Source: Ignelater luminosus
Taxonomy: Eukaryota > Arthropoda > Insecta > Coleoptera > Elateridae
Direction of reading: 5' to 3'
Assembly (NCBI GenBank): GCA_011009095.1
Contig: VTPC01000478.1
Span: forward strand, 105,386-169,385
DNA length: 64,000 bases
Positions 36,704-48,100 of this stretch are shown one piece after another. How positions within the stretch are numbered: position 1 is the stretch's first letter; each line of letters starts with the position of its first letter. The notes under the pieces were generated by a model that was not told the origin of the DNA, searched no databases, and saw only the letters and a list, made by a program, of their open reading frames with translations. Made by a program: the position numbers and the translations under genes.

Positions 36704-38783
36704 ACATTTAGCACTCAACGTTTAAAAAAGTGTCACTATTGAAACATTCAACAATTGACTGTCACTGAATGACAAATAGGTAAAAGCAATTTAACGCTCG
36801 TCAATCAAACCCCACAATAACTAATGAACGACACACATGTCCCTTAAAAAATATTTAACAGGACAAAACTCTCTCGAAATAAGCAACGAACGCAATTATA
36901 TTAGTTTCAAGTCTTAAAAAAAATTGACACTAATGAAAGCGTGCAACATTTTGAAGTTTTACGTTTTCATAAAGTAAACATTTAATTAATTACTATATTT
37001 TAAACCACTTAAAATTCCGAATTTACTTTTTTATTGCAATATAATGTAACCATTTATACGTTTTTACCGTATTAATCTCAAACAATTTAATAAACTAATT
37101 TTTTGTAATGTATTTCGAAACGGTATATCTCGTAACAGTTTAAATTTTACGTGCGCACATTCACATACCCTTAGCAACAAACAAAAACCCGCTACAATTA
37201 TAAATCAAGTGGAAAGCTTCATCTTTTTATATAACTCCATTAAACTTTTTGCTGAATTATGAAAACTGGACTAATTTCTATTAATGGCGCGCTTAGGACA
37301 CCGTGGTTCGGAAAAAAGCGTTCATAAATCATGGTGTCAAATTGCAAAATCGAGTATGTCAACAAAATGCCAAAAGAAATGAACAGTTGTGTTGTAGTAG
37401 CTGTACGTTCTTTGCGTTTGATTATCGCAGGTGTGACTTGTACGGCAACAACACAATGGAAAACTGTTGAGTGTTGACAAGCACACAATGGCATACTTCC
37501 AAAGTAACTCCCTGCTCTGGGATCGCAAAATACAAGGGAATCCGTTATTATTTCTGAGCGTGAATAGCAGCCAACCGATTAATGAACTTAATTAGTTTTT
37601 TAATGAATACGTTGCTTATTTAAACCAGACGTACAGGTTATTTTGTTTTTAGTGTTATTTTGTCGGAGTTTTGCTTAATTTATATTTTGGTTTATTTGAT
37701 TTTTATAAAGGGGCATTTAAACATTTTAATTTGTTTTATAAAGTAGATGTTAATTTGATGTTCTTTAATATTAATAATCGCATTTACTATAACGTTTAAT
37801 TAATATAAATGTGTAATCTGCAAAGCAAGTACATAATTAGAAAAATAGGATAAATGATTTTCATTGAATTCAATAAAAGGAATTCAACAAGTTCAGTCGA
37901 TCAATTGGAGGTAAAATGCATAGTGTAGAAATAAATATCTGTAATAAATTATTCGCAGAAGAACGGATTTCCTTACATGCACCTTTCCTAAAAATTATTT
38001 TTTGGCTGAGTAGGAGCCTCTGAACTCTTAAAACGGCTAGCCTCCAAGTGGAGCAATGAAACAGAAATGACCTTCCTTGCTGTTTAATATTAATAAAAAA
38101 AAAAAATTAGGACATCCTTTAAACTCGCCTAGGGCGGACTCTAGTCTGGTCCAAGTGCAAAAGTGAAACGAAATATACAGATTATTAGATACTTATGATG
38201 AGTAATTAATTGCTGTGTATGACTTTTACTAACCTGCTTCTTATAGGTAGATATTCATAATAATTAAATTAAAATAAAAGATTTAAAAAAGGCAGTATGC
38301 AACAGAAGAAACCAGTTTGGTTGGCAAAGAAATATTGTTGACTGTTAAATTTAGACAGTTATTGTTTTGTAAGAATAAGAAAAGTAGTTCTTCTAAACAT
38401 TAGCTGAGAGGACCTGGTTCTGTTTCTAAAACGAACATCTAGAGGTTAAAAAGGTTATAATTGGTAACTTATCAAACATCGGCCACGTTTATGGCTAATT
38501 GCTTTGCTGGAAATATTCTGGGGAATGGAACATCCTCTGAACCCATTTCTAAAATACAAATCTTTGTCCTGATGGTTTGAAGACCATGTGAAACTGTAGA
38601 CCCCTTTCGTCCAGAGTACTACTAAATCTGCACAATGAAAGTAAGAGGCTATAAAATATTAAGCATATATATTTCTACAAATGCAGTGTTTTGCACTCGG
38701 TATTAACCAAGGTTTCCTCTTTAAGCCGACAAATGGCGAATTAGCTCGTTAAACGCGGAACCGTGAGACTAATGGCAACTTAA
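36704..38783. other. AT-rich DNA, no supported gene
   Basis: Two overlapping minus-strand frames lie at 37240-37528 (84 and 63 codons). Their composition is less AT-rich than the surroundings, but I recognise no domain. A host exon cannot be excluded. The rest is featureless. Confidence 0.45.
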
Positions 38784-38914
38784 CCCATTAACGGCCAAGG
38801 CATCAAATTTTAAGTTTTGAGAGCTCATCTTTTAAATACAGACCAACTGAAGTCTAAAAAGTACCACAGTAAGTAAAAAAAAAGAATTTTTCTATACAGG
38901 GTGTTCTCAAAAAA

Positions 38915-40510
38915 TAATGTTGCGTTTTCGTTACAATGGCGGAATATGGGGTATATACTATTATTTGACACATAAGCTAAAAATGCAGTTTTTATTTTAT
39001 TTCTAAAAGTATAGTTTTGTGATACTATATATGGAAGTCATCAAAACATGCAGGATAAAGATGCACATTTTGTACGCATATACACAGTCTAACGTGTGAT
39101 TCTACATCTTTTCCTCGACTTTTCTGAATAGCGAATAATTTCTAATCTCGTCAGGTAATTCGTTTTTGGTTGGTTTATCTTTTCCTTGATATGCCCTTTT
39201 AGTTTCATTTTGATTTTCCTCTTCAGTTTTACCTTCTGGTTTGATTATTGCCATAACCATAAAAGAACGAAATTAGAGCTGAGGTATCTTTTTATTGTTG
39301 GCAGTTTTATACAGTTTCCAACAGTTGACTAAACACTACCAGTGCAATTTACAAAAAGACACCACCACCACTTTTTACCTCTAACCTTTATTTGGTAGTT
39401 AGCTATACCATATCGTGCAAATTCACACCACCCATATTTTTATTATATGTATTCTCTTACCACTAAAGGCTGTGGAACACTCATTTCTTTCTTCTGTTTC
39501 TGATCATACCGTTTTGTATTCTGCACGGGATTTATGGGTATATTCTTTGTTATCATTGTTACGATGGAATTGTGGTTCCATCGAATAACTAATATTTGAT
39601 CCAGTGTCGAGCCTATAATCAAATGCTTCTCTATTTGTTTTTTTTTCATTATTTCTTTAGATTCCAGACTATAATTTTTAATGCGGTTGTCTCGAGTAGT
39701 CCCTGTTGCAAATATGTGATTTTGAGAGAGATAATGCAACAGTTATGCAATATCAATCAGACAATAATTTGAATAAGCAAAATTTTTCTGCCGGTTCCGG
39801 ATTAACTTTTAACGCATTTCGACATCTTTAGTATGTGTAGTCACGTTTATTTATTGGAATTTGTATGTTTATTATATAATTTGCCAGCATTCTCGTTTTT
39901 ATTGCATTTGGTCGGTAACTCAAAAATTTTCACTATATGCTATTCAAGCCTTTAAAATTTAAATTATTTTATGGTGTTATTTGTAGTAGGTACGTTTATA
40001 AATTTTAAAATATTTCCTGCTTCCTATTATGCCATTTAAAAGTCTGTTATTTCCAACCAAACCAAACAAATCTGCAGAACTTGCAGCCCCTTTGTCGGTC
40101 TAACACTATGGGCTAACTATATTATATGCTAGCGGAGTGGACAATGAATCACGCGTTTGATGCGATAACGCAACATTATTTTCTGAACACTAAAATTGCA
40201 GAAAAAAATTTTTTTCTTAAATTTGTTTCTACATGTGTATTTATATCTCGTCAATATAACATTACAAAATATTTAGGTTTTTTAATATTATAATGTAGTT
40301 ATGAGAAATTGTAGGAAGACGTCTCTTAACTAGCGAAGTTGGTCAGATTCTAATGCAAGTTTTAACAAAAGAATAATAATTTTTTGTAATGAGAAAAATA
40401 TATTTACACAATACAAAACATAACCTTATAGAAGACACTTTAATATATCTGATATCGTTTTATTGTACTTGAGAAAAAAATTATTACTTTAATGTTGCGT
40501 TTTCGCATCA
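38915..40510. repeat. Subterminal repeat TGATGCGAAAACGCAACATTA, three copies
   Basis: Near-identical 16-21 base motifs sit at 38915-38930 (minus sense), 40158-40178 (plus sense, with T for one A) and 40490-40510 (minus sense). The last lies directly inside the right terminal repeat. Subterminal repeats of this kind are often transposase-binding sites in piggyBac elements. That role is inference here. Confidence 0.65.
39110..39739 (-). pseudogene. piggyBac transposase, C-terminal half
   Basis: The open frame 39443-39739 starts MHYLSQNHIFATGTTRDNR, matching the LxxRxxxATGTxRxNR block of piggyBac transposases. It continues with LVIRWNHNSIVTMITKN (the W-D/N-x-x-V-x-x-x-S/T-N block) and ends SVPQPLVVREYI. 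After frameshifts the sequence gives MGGVNLHDMV, the GGVDxxD motif with aspartate changed to asparagine, followed by YQIKVRGKKWWW. Frames shift at least twice. The two upstream catalytic aspartates would lie in the missing N-terminal half. A last stretch near 39120-39230, containing NELPDEIRNY, may be the pre-zinc-finger region. The GGVD change and the truncation mean it is inactive. Confidence 0.8.
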
Positions 40511-40529
40511 TTGGCCGTTAATGGGTAAC

Positions 40530-42589
40530 AAAATTGAACTGTCTATTGTTAACATGACAAGTCTTTATACCGGATTTCTGATTGGTGACTAAGGTGACAT
40601 CTGTCACTAATAAATGCCAACGAAGATTCTTCCTGCTTTGGATGTGGGAAGGTTGAATAAGCATCTTTCAGGCAGTTGCCTTTTGCGAAAGAAATAACTA
40701 AATTCTTTTCTTTGGGTCAATGAGTATTGAACTTCATGCAGAATTAGTAAAGCAAAGGCATCTGAAGGTCTATTACTTGCTAGGGTTTAGCCTCCTCATT
40801 AGTACTACTACCATCGTCTATGGCCTTACCTGAAAAGTCTTTGTGTTACAGATTAGAAAATGGAGTGAATGAAAAAATCAAATCTTTCGAAGATCTACTA
40901 AAACACAGTTTTCTTGCCCTGAAACTACTTAAATTCTCTTTTCATACTTATTTGAGAGTGAGTATTGTAATACTCTGTATGCTACGTATATATTCTGTGT
41001 GCTCCCTGCGCTTTAGTTTTTTAAATAAATATTTTGGTTCATTAGTGATTCGAGATGATACGATACCAGCACTACAATCTGATACCGATGCGACGTTTGA
41101 AAGCTGAAATAGTTATTTACTTACCAAGACATGAAAGTTATTTGTTACAGTTGAGACGTGAATATTGCGCTCGAGGAGAAACCGAGAACGTAATCACGTC
41201 GAGACTGTAATATTACTTACTCGCGTAGGACGTACAACATTGTTTCGCCCGTAAACTAAATTCATTTTCTTTGGAACAGGGACGAATGATTCATTACAGC
41301 CCTTGGGACGTTATAACGAAGGGCGGAAAAAGTATATTTTCGATACTGGCTGAGAGGTCGGTCGTATCGGCTCTGATCTATAAGTGTTCATAAGTTTAAC
41401 ATTAGGTTAGAAGTGAAAAAGACAAATTTACAGTGGTTTAGTTAAAAAGGTCCTATTTTCAAAATTAGTCTAGTTGTACTGGCGTTTCTGTAGTTACACA
41501 AAAAAGTAAAATATAACCGTGGAAACGTTAATAAAACAATAAAACTAGTTTTAGAACAAAACCTTTTTAAACGTGATTCTGAACGCGACTCAAAGTTGTA
41601 GATATATGAAAGTTGATCATGACATTAATTCAGATTTTCTAAAAGACAGCAATTAGTCAAGTTTAAGGTTTTGATTTGGAAGAAGTTATATCAGAATCCG
41701 TTTTCTCTGATTGATTTACTATATAAAACAGAGGAATTTTAGAGCAATTTCGAATTCTTGAGTTTGTATAAGATGTACTTAAATATATTTTGTTTTTTCC
41801 ATTTGTCTAGTTCAAGCCAAAGGATTACCAAAAATAATTAAAATTTAAATACTTGAGAGACACAAAATTAACTGAAAGTGTTACAGTAAAATCCTGGAAT
41901 ATCTCTTGTTAATTCCTTCACTTTAAGACTATTATATGTTAGTAGTTAATGGGAGACCAGAAGAAGGCAGCATTTTCTATCAGTTTTCTATATGAAAAAA
42001 GCTTCATGTGCCCTATTGATCAAGGACATAGAATAGTTTTTATTGATTACATGTTGTAGAGCCGGAGATGCTCCGTGCAACCTCAATTAGCAACAGTTTG
42101 CTTCTAAGCGTCCAGAGATGCTTGATCTTGTGTCTGTTTGTTTCTAAAACTTTGTGACGTGATATTCGTCTACATATCCACTGTCGTTTCTAATGCTTTC
42201 ATCGATAGTTATTCAAACTGTGGAAAATAAAAAATCAAACTGAGTAATCCAATTCCAAAACTATCGGTCTTCTTATAAACAAGTTTTGCGAAAACAAAGA
42301 CTAACGTTTCCAACGTTTACTTTCAGAAGTTAGCTTGCATGCACTCTGTTTACTATAAATGCTTAAAGAACATCTTATTTTAAGTTAAATTGCATCTATT
42401 GTTTTTTAAATTTGCCAAGATAAATTGATAAGACTAGTTTTGGAACAGTATTGTATCGAAACAATTAAACGTAAAGCAATTTTGTTGGTCTGGTTCATTG
42501 ATGTGCTACTTTTTAAATGAAATTATGAATCAGATATGCAAAAACATAATATATAATAAAAATATAATAAAACAGAATATTTAACAACA
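40530..42589. other. AT-rich DNA, no supported gene
   Basis: A 95-codon frame at 40820-41107 has no recognisable motif. The imperfect hairpin at 41145-41210 is listed separately. Nothing else stands out. Confidence 0.5.
41145..41210. repeat. Imperfect 66-bp hairpin
   Basis: The arm TTACAGTTGAGACGTGA (41145-41161) pairs with TCACGTCGAGACTGTAA (41194-41210) at 14 of 17 positions. A nested CTCG/CGAG pair lies inside. It is more GC-rich than its surroundings, and its role is unknown. Confidence 0.7.
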
Positions 42590-42919
42590 AAAGGACATGT
42601 GGAAGACAGTATTTAGGATGTATAGTCTTCAAGACGCAACAACAGAAGAAGAACTAAAATCAAGAATAGGACAAGCCACAACATGTATTAGACAACTCAA
42701 ATCAATACTGTGGGACAGACAGATAACAAAGCAAACAAAGAAAAGGATATATAAAACTATCATTGAAAGTATAACGACATATACAGCAGAAACCTGGGTG
42801 ATAAATAAAAGGAGCAAGGCTAGAATAAAGACAACTGAAATGGAATAGTTGAGGAGATGTAGAACAGTACGAATAGTACAAAACAAAGAAATTAAAAATA
42901 GAACGAAAATAACAATATA

Positions 42920-44904
42920 CAGTAAAGTCCGCTTATAACGAACTGCAAGGGACCGTCAAAAACGGTTTGTTATAACCAAAGTTCGTTGTAAGTGATAAGT
43001 TCCAAAAAAGCACGCCACTGTCTGATTTAATTTTTTTTATTTCATTTTTTACATTTAATAATTGTAATTAGAAAGAAAAAAGCATAGAAAAGTTTTAGAT
43101 AGTTACAGGTAATAATATAAACAATATCTTACTTAAAAAATTCACATATATTAGTTTGCTTGGTTCGGGCAAAATTAATTTCGTTAATATGCAATTCCAC
43201 TTTGGCTAGTTTATTAAAAATGCCCTGTGGAGTATTCCGTGACTGAACAAAATAACGAATGACTTCAATATTTCTAATTGCATCTGATGTAGTTGGGACT
43301 GGTATTATCTCATCGCTCTCGATTTCTTCGTTTTCCTCTTCTTCCGTCTCATCGTCGATAATTTGGTTTTCTACACAAGCAATATCGGCATCATCACACG
43401 AGAGTTATATCCCCTTACAAGGTTGTCATCAACGTGGACGTATTCATTAAAATCAAAACCAACTTGAGCAAGCCATTTGATTAATGGTAGGTCATCATCA
43501 AATCAAATTCATTTTCTTTCCTGACAAATCCGCCGTATCACACAATTAACAATTGTTTTTCTCGTCACCTTCTGCCATGCCATTTGAATGAAGTTTATTG
43601 CATCCAAAAGATTAATATTAAAGTTCTCGTTAGTATCAATTGCATTTATAATTTTTGCGAGGAGAAGTCGTTGGTAATTCCTTTTCAAGCTATGTATAAC
43701 ACCCTGGTCCATGGACTGCAATTTCGAACTTGTATTGTGAGGCATAAATACCAATTTAATACAATCCAAGTCTTTAACATCAGGGTGGACTGGACAATTA
43801 TAAATTAATAATAATATTTTTCTTTTCTTACGAAATAATTCATCGTTCCATTTCTGCAGCTGATTCTTAAAAATCTCGGAGGTCATCCAAGTTCTACTAT
43901 TGGATTTGTACTTTACAGGTAGCTGTTTAACATTCTTAAAACAACTTGGATTTTTAGGTTTCCACCAATAATTTTCTTTTCTCTGTTCCCAATAAATTTG
44001 CTGTCACTAACACTGTAATCCTATCTTTGGACATTTTTCTAACAACACAAGTTTCTCCCCAGAACCGTAATGTCTTACCAGGTGTGAGTTTGTAAAATAA
44101 CCCTGTTTTATCGGCGTTAAATATGTCTTCATCTTTAAAGTTTTCCCTAATAAGTGGCCAACTATTTTGCAGCCAATCGTTTACAACATCAGTATTGACC
44201 GATGCTGCTTCACCAACAATTTGTCCACCGCTGATGTTATGCCGTTCTGCTAAGTTTACATTCACCGTCTTTTAACAGTTTATTGCCGAAATCTTTAGCT
44301 TTTGTTTGTAACACGGCATTACCCACAGTCACATTATTAGCTCTTTGCTGACTAAACCATTTTAACAGGATTTGGTCAATTTCTAAGTTAGTACGTTTTT
44401 TAATTTTTTTAATACTCGAATTGTTCAGTTTTCCAATATTTTATCTTTTGTCTTCCAAATTGTAGCAACTGTGGATTTACTTACTTTCATTTCACGACAT
44501 ATTTCACTTTGTTTTTCACCACTTTGTAAACGTTTTATAATTTCATATTTCTCTTTTAATGTAAAACATTTTTGCTTTTTGTTTAAAACACCGTCATCCA
44601 TTTTTTTAATTATCAGTGCAAGTAAGTGACTGTTGAATGTTATTTGTATTTAGAATGTGCTAGTTCGTTTTTACTTTCGGGGAAGTCCCTTGTTTTATAC
44701 TTAAAAGCTCGTTATAACCGAAAATATTTGAAATTTTATATACAAAAAATGGTTCGTTTTATCCGAAAGATCGTTATAACCGGGTTCGTTATATGAAGAA
44801 AAACTTAACACAGTTCTTATGGAACTTTGGTTCGCACCTTTCAAATTGGTTCGTTACAAACAAGAGTTCGCTTTAAGCGGGTTCGTTATAAGTGAACATC
44901 ACTG
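42920..44904. mobile_element. Tigger/pogo-type DNA transposon
   Basis: The left end CAGTAAAGTCCGCTTATAAC and the reverse complement of the right end, CAGTGATGTTCACTTATAAC, share CAGT and the CTTATAACGAAC core. TA flanks both ends (42918-42919 and 44905-44906). Further GTTCGTTATA-type motifs repeat inside both ends. At 1985 bases with a full-length though broken transposase on the minus strand, it is a nearly complete copy. Confidence 0.9.
43129..44601 (-). pseudogene. Tigger/pogo transposase, inactive
   Basis: From ATG at 44599-44601 the frame gives KEKYEIIKRLQSGEKQSEIC, a psq-type helix-turn-helix with STVATIWK. A stop and shift follow. A CENP-B-type second helix-turn-helix reads LEIDQILLKWFSQQRANN then AVLQTKAKDF. 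The DDE domain begins in the frame 43954-44265 with IFNADKTGLFYKL (first aspartate intact, following glutamate changed to lysine). It continues in 43509-43886 with LLLIYNCPVHP, where DNxPxH is expected, so tyrosine replaces the second catalytic aspartate (codon 43800-43802). SKLQSMDQGVI carries the third. An acidic tail (ETEEEENEEIES) precedes the stop at 43129-43131. The span of about 491 codons is normal for the family. Multiple shifts plus the D-to-Y change make it non-functional. Confidence 0.9.
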
Positions 44905-45120
44905 TAGTATATTGAAGACAAGCAACTTTAATGATACGGACACGTCAGAAGAAGTAGTAACAGCCAATGGAGTAAGAAAATTACAGACTGGATAGGAAGC
45001 AAAAAGAGAGGTAAACCCCAAAGATAGTGGAAAAATCAGGTAGATAAAGTTATGGAAAGCAGAGGATCAGAAGACGGAGATTGAGAAGATATGAAAGAAT
45101 GGAGAATGTGGTTGAAAGAA

Positions 45121-48100
45121 GGAAGACAGTGACAACTGTAGAATCCTTACTATATAGTATATATACACAAAAACGACTTATTGTGCTTTATAGCCATGAC
45201 AAAAACTTATATAAAACTGCAGCATTTTTGTCTTGTTTTTCCAGCATTTTTTGTCGGATAGTTACTACGCTAGTCAAAGGATGGCAAACCTATGGCATGC
45301 GTGCTGGAGGTGGCACGTAAGAAAAATTTGGTAGCACTTAAATTATGTCAATTATCACTGCCTTCTACCATTGCAATAGTTAATCCGCATACTAAGTATT
45401 ACTCGTGTAATCCCATATATGTTAATATGTACAAATCATATTTCAATTACGTCCAGTAACTGACGTCCGTTCAGTGTTCAACGTTTTGACAAATCTTTGT
45501 TCCATGAACGTCCGTGAGCCAAAAATTGGGCTACCAATGAACTCCGAAGAAGGTCCATTGGACGTTAGTGTGCTGTGTAACGTATATGGGATGCTATTTC
45601 TGATAGCGGAGTATAATTTTCCTTATTTTTTGTCTTGTCTCACCAACATTTTTTGTTTTGTTCCTTTATTCACTTTTTTTATACTTATAGATTTGTGATG
45701 TTTAATGATTGATCATTCACTTTCTAATATTCAAAAATCAATAAAATGAACTTATTCCTTTCTATTCAGAAAACCGATATAAGCTAAATTGATAACCTCA
45801 AGATTAGTTTTGAAACTAACAGCACTGAAATCTTCTTAGGTATCAAATTTAAATAAAATAAGAACCACTTTCGAGATTTTTTATAGGTATACAGTATAGG
45901 AGACGCTTAACTTTACCTCCTGAGATTCTTAATACGAAATTGAAAAAATATTTTAGCAAATTAGTTGTTTTATCAAAACTACATAATTGCAATATTTTTA
46001 CAGTACACAGAAAGACGGTAGAAAAAATAAGGTATTGAGGTCTTGTGCAATACCTTCTTGTTTCCATATAAAATATAAGCAAGTCTGTAGAAATGAATAG
46101 GTAGTAAAGTAAATTTAGTGTTATAGTAACCTGTATTCCTAGTAAACACGAAGACAAAAATAATTTTTGATCGTCAATGCATGATTGTTACCTATTTAAA
46201 TGGCAGTGTTCCGTTAAAGCTTGTTTATGTCGCCTTCAATTTGTCTGACAATATCGTATTTGTTTAATTATACCGGACCTAGTTACACACATATTCTTGT
46301 AACCTGAAATTACAATATTATACATTTGGTTAACTATAACTGTATGTTGCATTGCCCGGAAATATATATAATTATACTTTAAAAACAATTATGGTATAAA
46401 ATTATTCATATTAGTTAGACGTGATAATTATCACGTAATGTTATTAACACCATTCTTGTAGAAAAGCGGTTCTTATACCAATACTTTGCATACGGAAAAT
46501 GTTACATTAACATTAAGCGAACGTACTAAAAATTATTTTAATGAAGAAAGTTTTTTAAAATTAAGGAATAACTGGAAAATAGTATCTTTATTTTTAATGA
46601 ATGCAGCGAATTAAATGGAATGCTTTATTGAAATTTAATGTTTGCTGTTGGTCTGTACTTTCAAGAAGAAAATTATCTGGGCTTATAATTCAATTAATTT
46701 TCTTATCTTGCTTTGCATGAGTAACAGAAAATTTAATTAAGAACATTATTTGTTTTGTATTATCTAATCAATTAATGTTTTTTCGGTGTGTGCTTTCTGT
46801 TAAACCTTTTCTGTAATTTTAGTTTTAATGATTTTGTTTACTTTTGTCTATACGTACAGTTTTTAATTACATCTACTTTATTTGCTGAACTGACTGATTT
46901 GATATTAATCAACACACTTTTGTCAGTATTTAATTAAAGTACGAACTTTATTGATAGGATTTGCTCTTTGAGGATCAGAAATGACACTTTCACTCCATCA
47001 ATGGTTCTTAAAGTTAACGCGTAGTTACAAAGAGGATTATTAGGCTTAGAGTTGTTATGGTAACTTAAAATGATCAATATTAAGAAATTTTTTGTTTAAA
47101 AAAAATACTACCATTATAAGACAAAAGCTGCAAGGCATTAATTAATTCAAATAAAAACCAATTTTTTACTCTCTTTAATTTTGAATTTCTGAATAGATCG
47201 TGTTTCATTTGTTTGTTTTATTAATATTATGAAAGTTGATACTACTGCCTAAGTACATAAATACTAACAGACAATGTTTTTGATCTACGAAGCTGTTTAT
47301 TTTACATCGCAGATAATAAAATTAACTCCAATCTGTAGAGTTTACACTGAGAAACATCAAGAATTGCAGGATAGAAATATATGTATATGGCAATGTATAC
47401 TTCGGCTTATTATTATAAGCCGTGTATATCAAAATCGGATTTAGCAGTTGATATACTCTTAATATTCACCAATCAATCACCTCGGGATAACAGTTTTTGA
47501 AAACAAACACATATACACATTTTTATTTTTTTTAAATAAACAATTATCAAATATAATATTCGTCAATTGCCCCCTGTGTATGTATGTACAGCTTTTTGCA
47601 TAAATAATGTCGCAAATCATTTCTTTAATGTAAGAGCAATTAACTAAATATACGAAATCTGATTTCATATTAATTATCCATAGTCGTCTTATGGACTCTT
47701 AGGGAACAAATTTTATGTAATTAATGCCAAATCAGATTTCGTGTATTTGATCAATTCATTTATTAAGAGAATGTACTGCGACATTATTTATACAAAAACT
47801 GTACATATTGTAATGATATTCAAAGGTTGAAATGATACCTAAATAAGAAAACAACAATAACAATGATATCATTAGAGTTATTTTAAGAACGAACAGTTAG
47901 TTGATCAAACAATTAAATAGAATATTTTAAATATTCTGAAATTTGTCAGACATATAACATTCCAGATTAGTTGATTATGTAATAGTTTTTATTGTTTATA
48001 GAATTAGTGATAAGGAGTTTATGAATAGAAGAGAACAATTGAATAGAATTTGTTGATAAGAGTTTAGAAAAAGATTTTTATGTTTAGTTGAAAGTTGATA

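Larger units (their letters stand above)
38784..40525. mobile_element. piggyBac-type element remnant
   Basis: The left end CCCATTAACGGCCAAGG follows TTAA at 38780-38783. The right end, in reverse complement, is CCCATTAACGGCCAATG, preceded by TTAC where TTAA is expected. Insertion at TTAA and ends starting CCC are the signature of piggyBac. The C-terminal half of a piggyBac transposase lies inside on the minus strand. At 1.74 kb the element is shorter than typical autonomous members, in line with loss of the transposase N-terminus. At 38896 CAGGGTGTTCTC resembles a CAGGG-type MITE end, but I found no certain partner. Confidence 0.8.
42590..45120 (+). pseudogene. RTE-like retrotransposon relic 3, split by a Tigger element
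   Basis: Left of the insertion the frame 42597-42848 reads ELKSRIGQATTCIRQLKSIL, KQTKKRIYKTIIES and TYTAETWVINKRSKARIKT. This is the same region and order as relic 1 at 8428 (TKKHIFKAI, IYGAEVWVLDKK). A TAG at 42846-42848 interrupts, and the frame runs on as LRRCRTVRIVQNKE. Right of the Tigger element the missing C-terminus follows: YGHVRRSSNSQWSKKI, KKRGKPQR, then WKNQVDKVMESRG. It ends near 45120 after WRMWLKEGRQ. Only the C-terminal third of the reverse transcriptase is left. The subfamily looks close to relic 1. Confidence 0.8.

Noticed and set aside
37240-37528. Overlapping minus-strand frames with protein-like composition
   Set aside because: There are two competing frames, no recognisable domain and no supporting neighbours. 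It stays unassigned rather than being called a gene.
45270-45320. hAT-like end GGCAAACCTATGGCATGCG
   Set aside because: No inverted partner or 8-bp duplication was found in the following kilobases.
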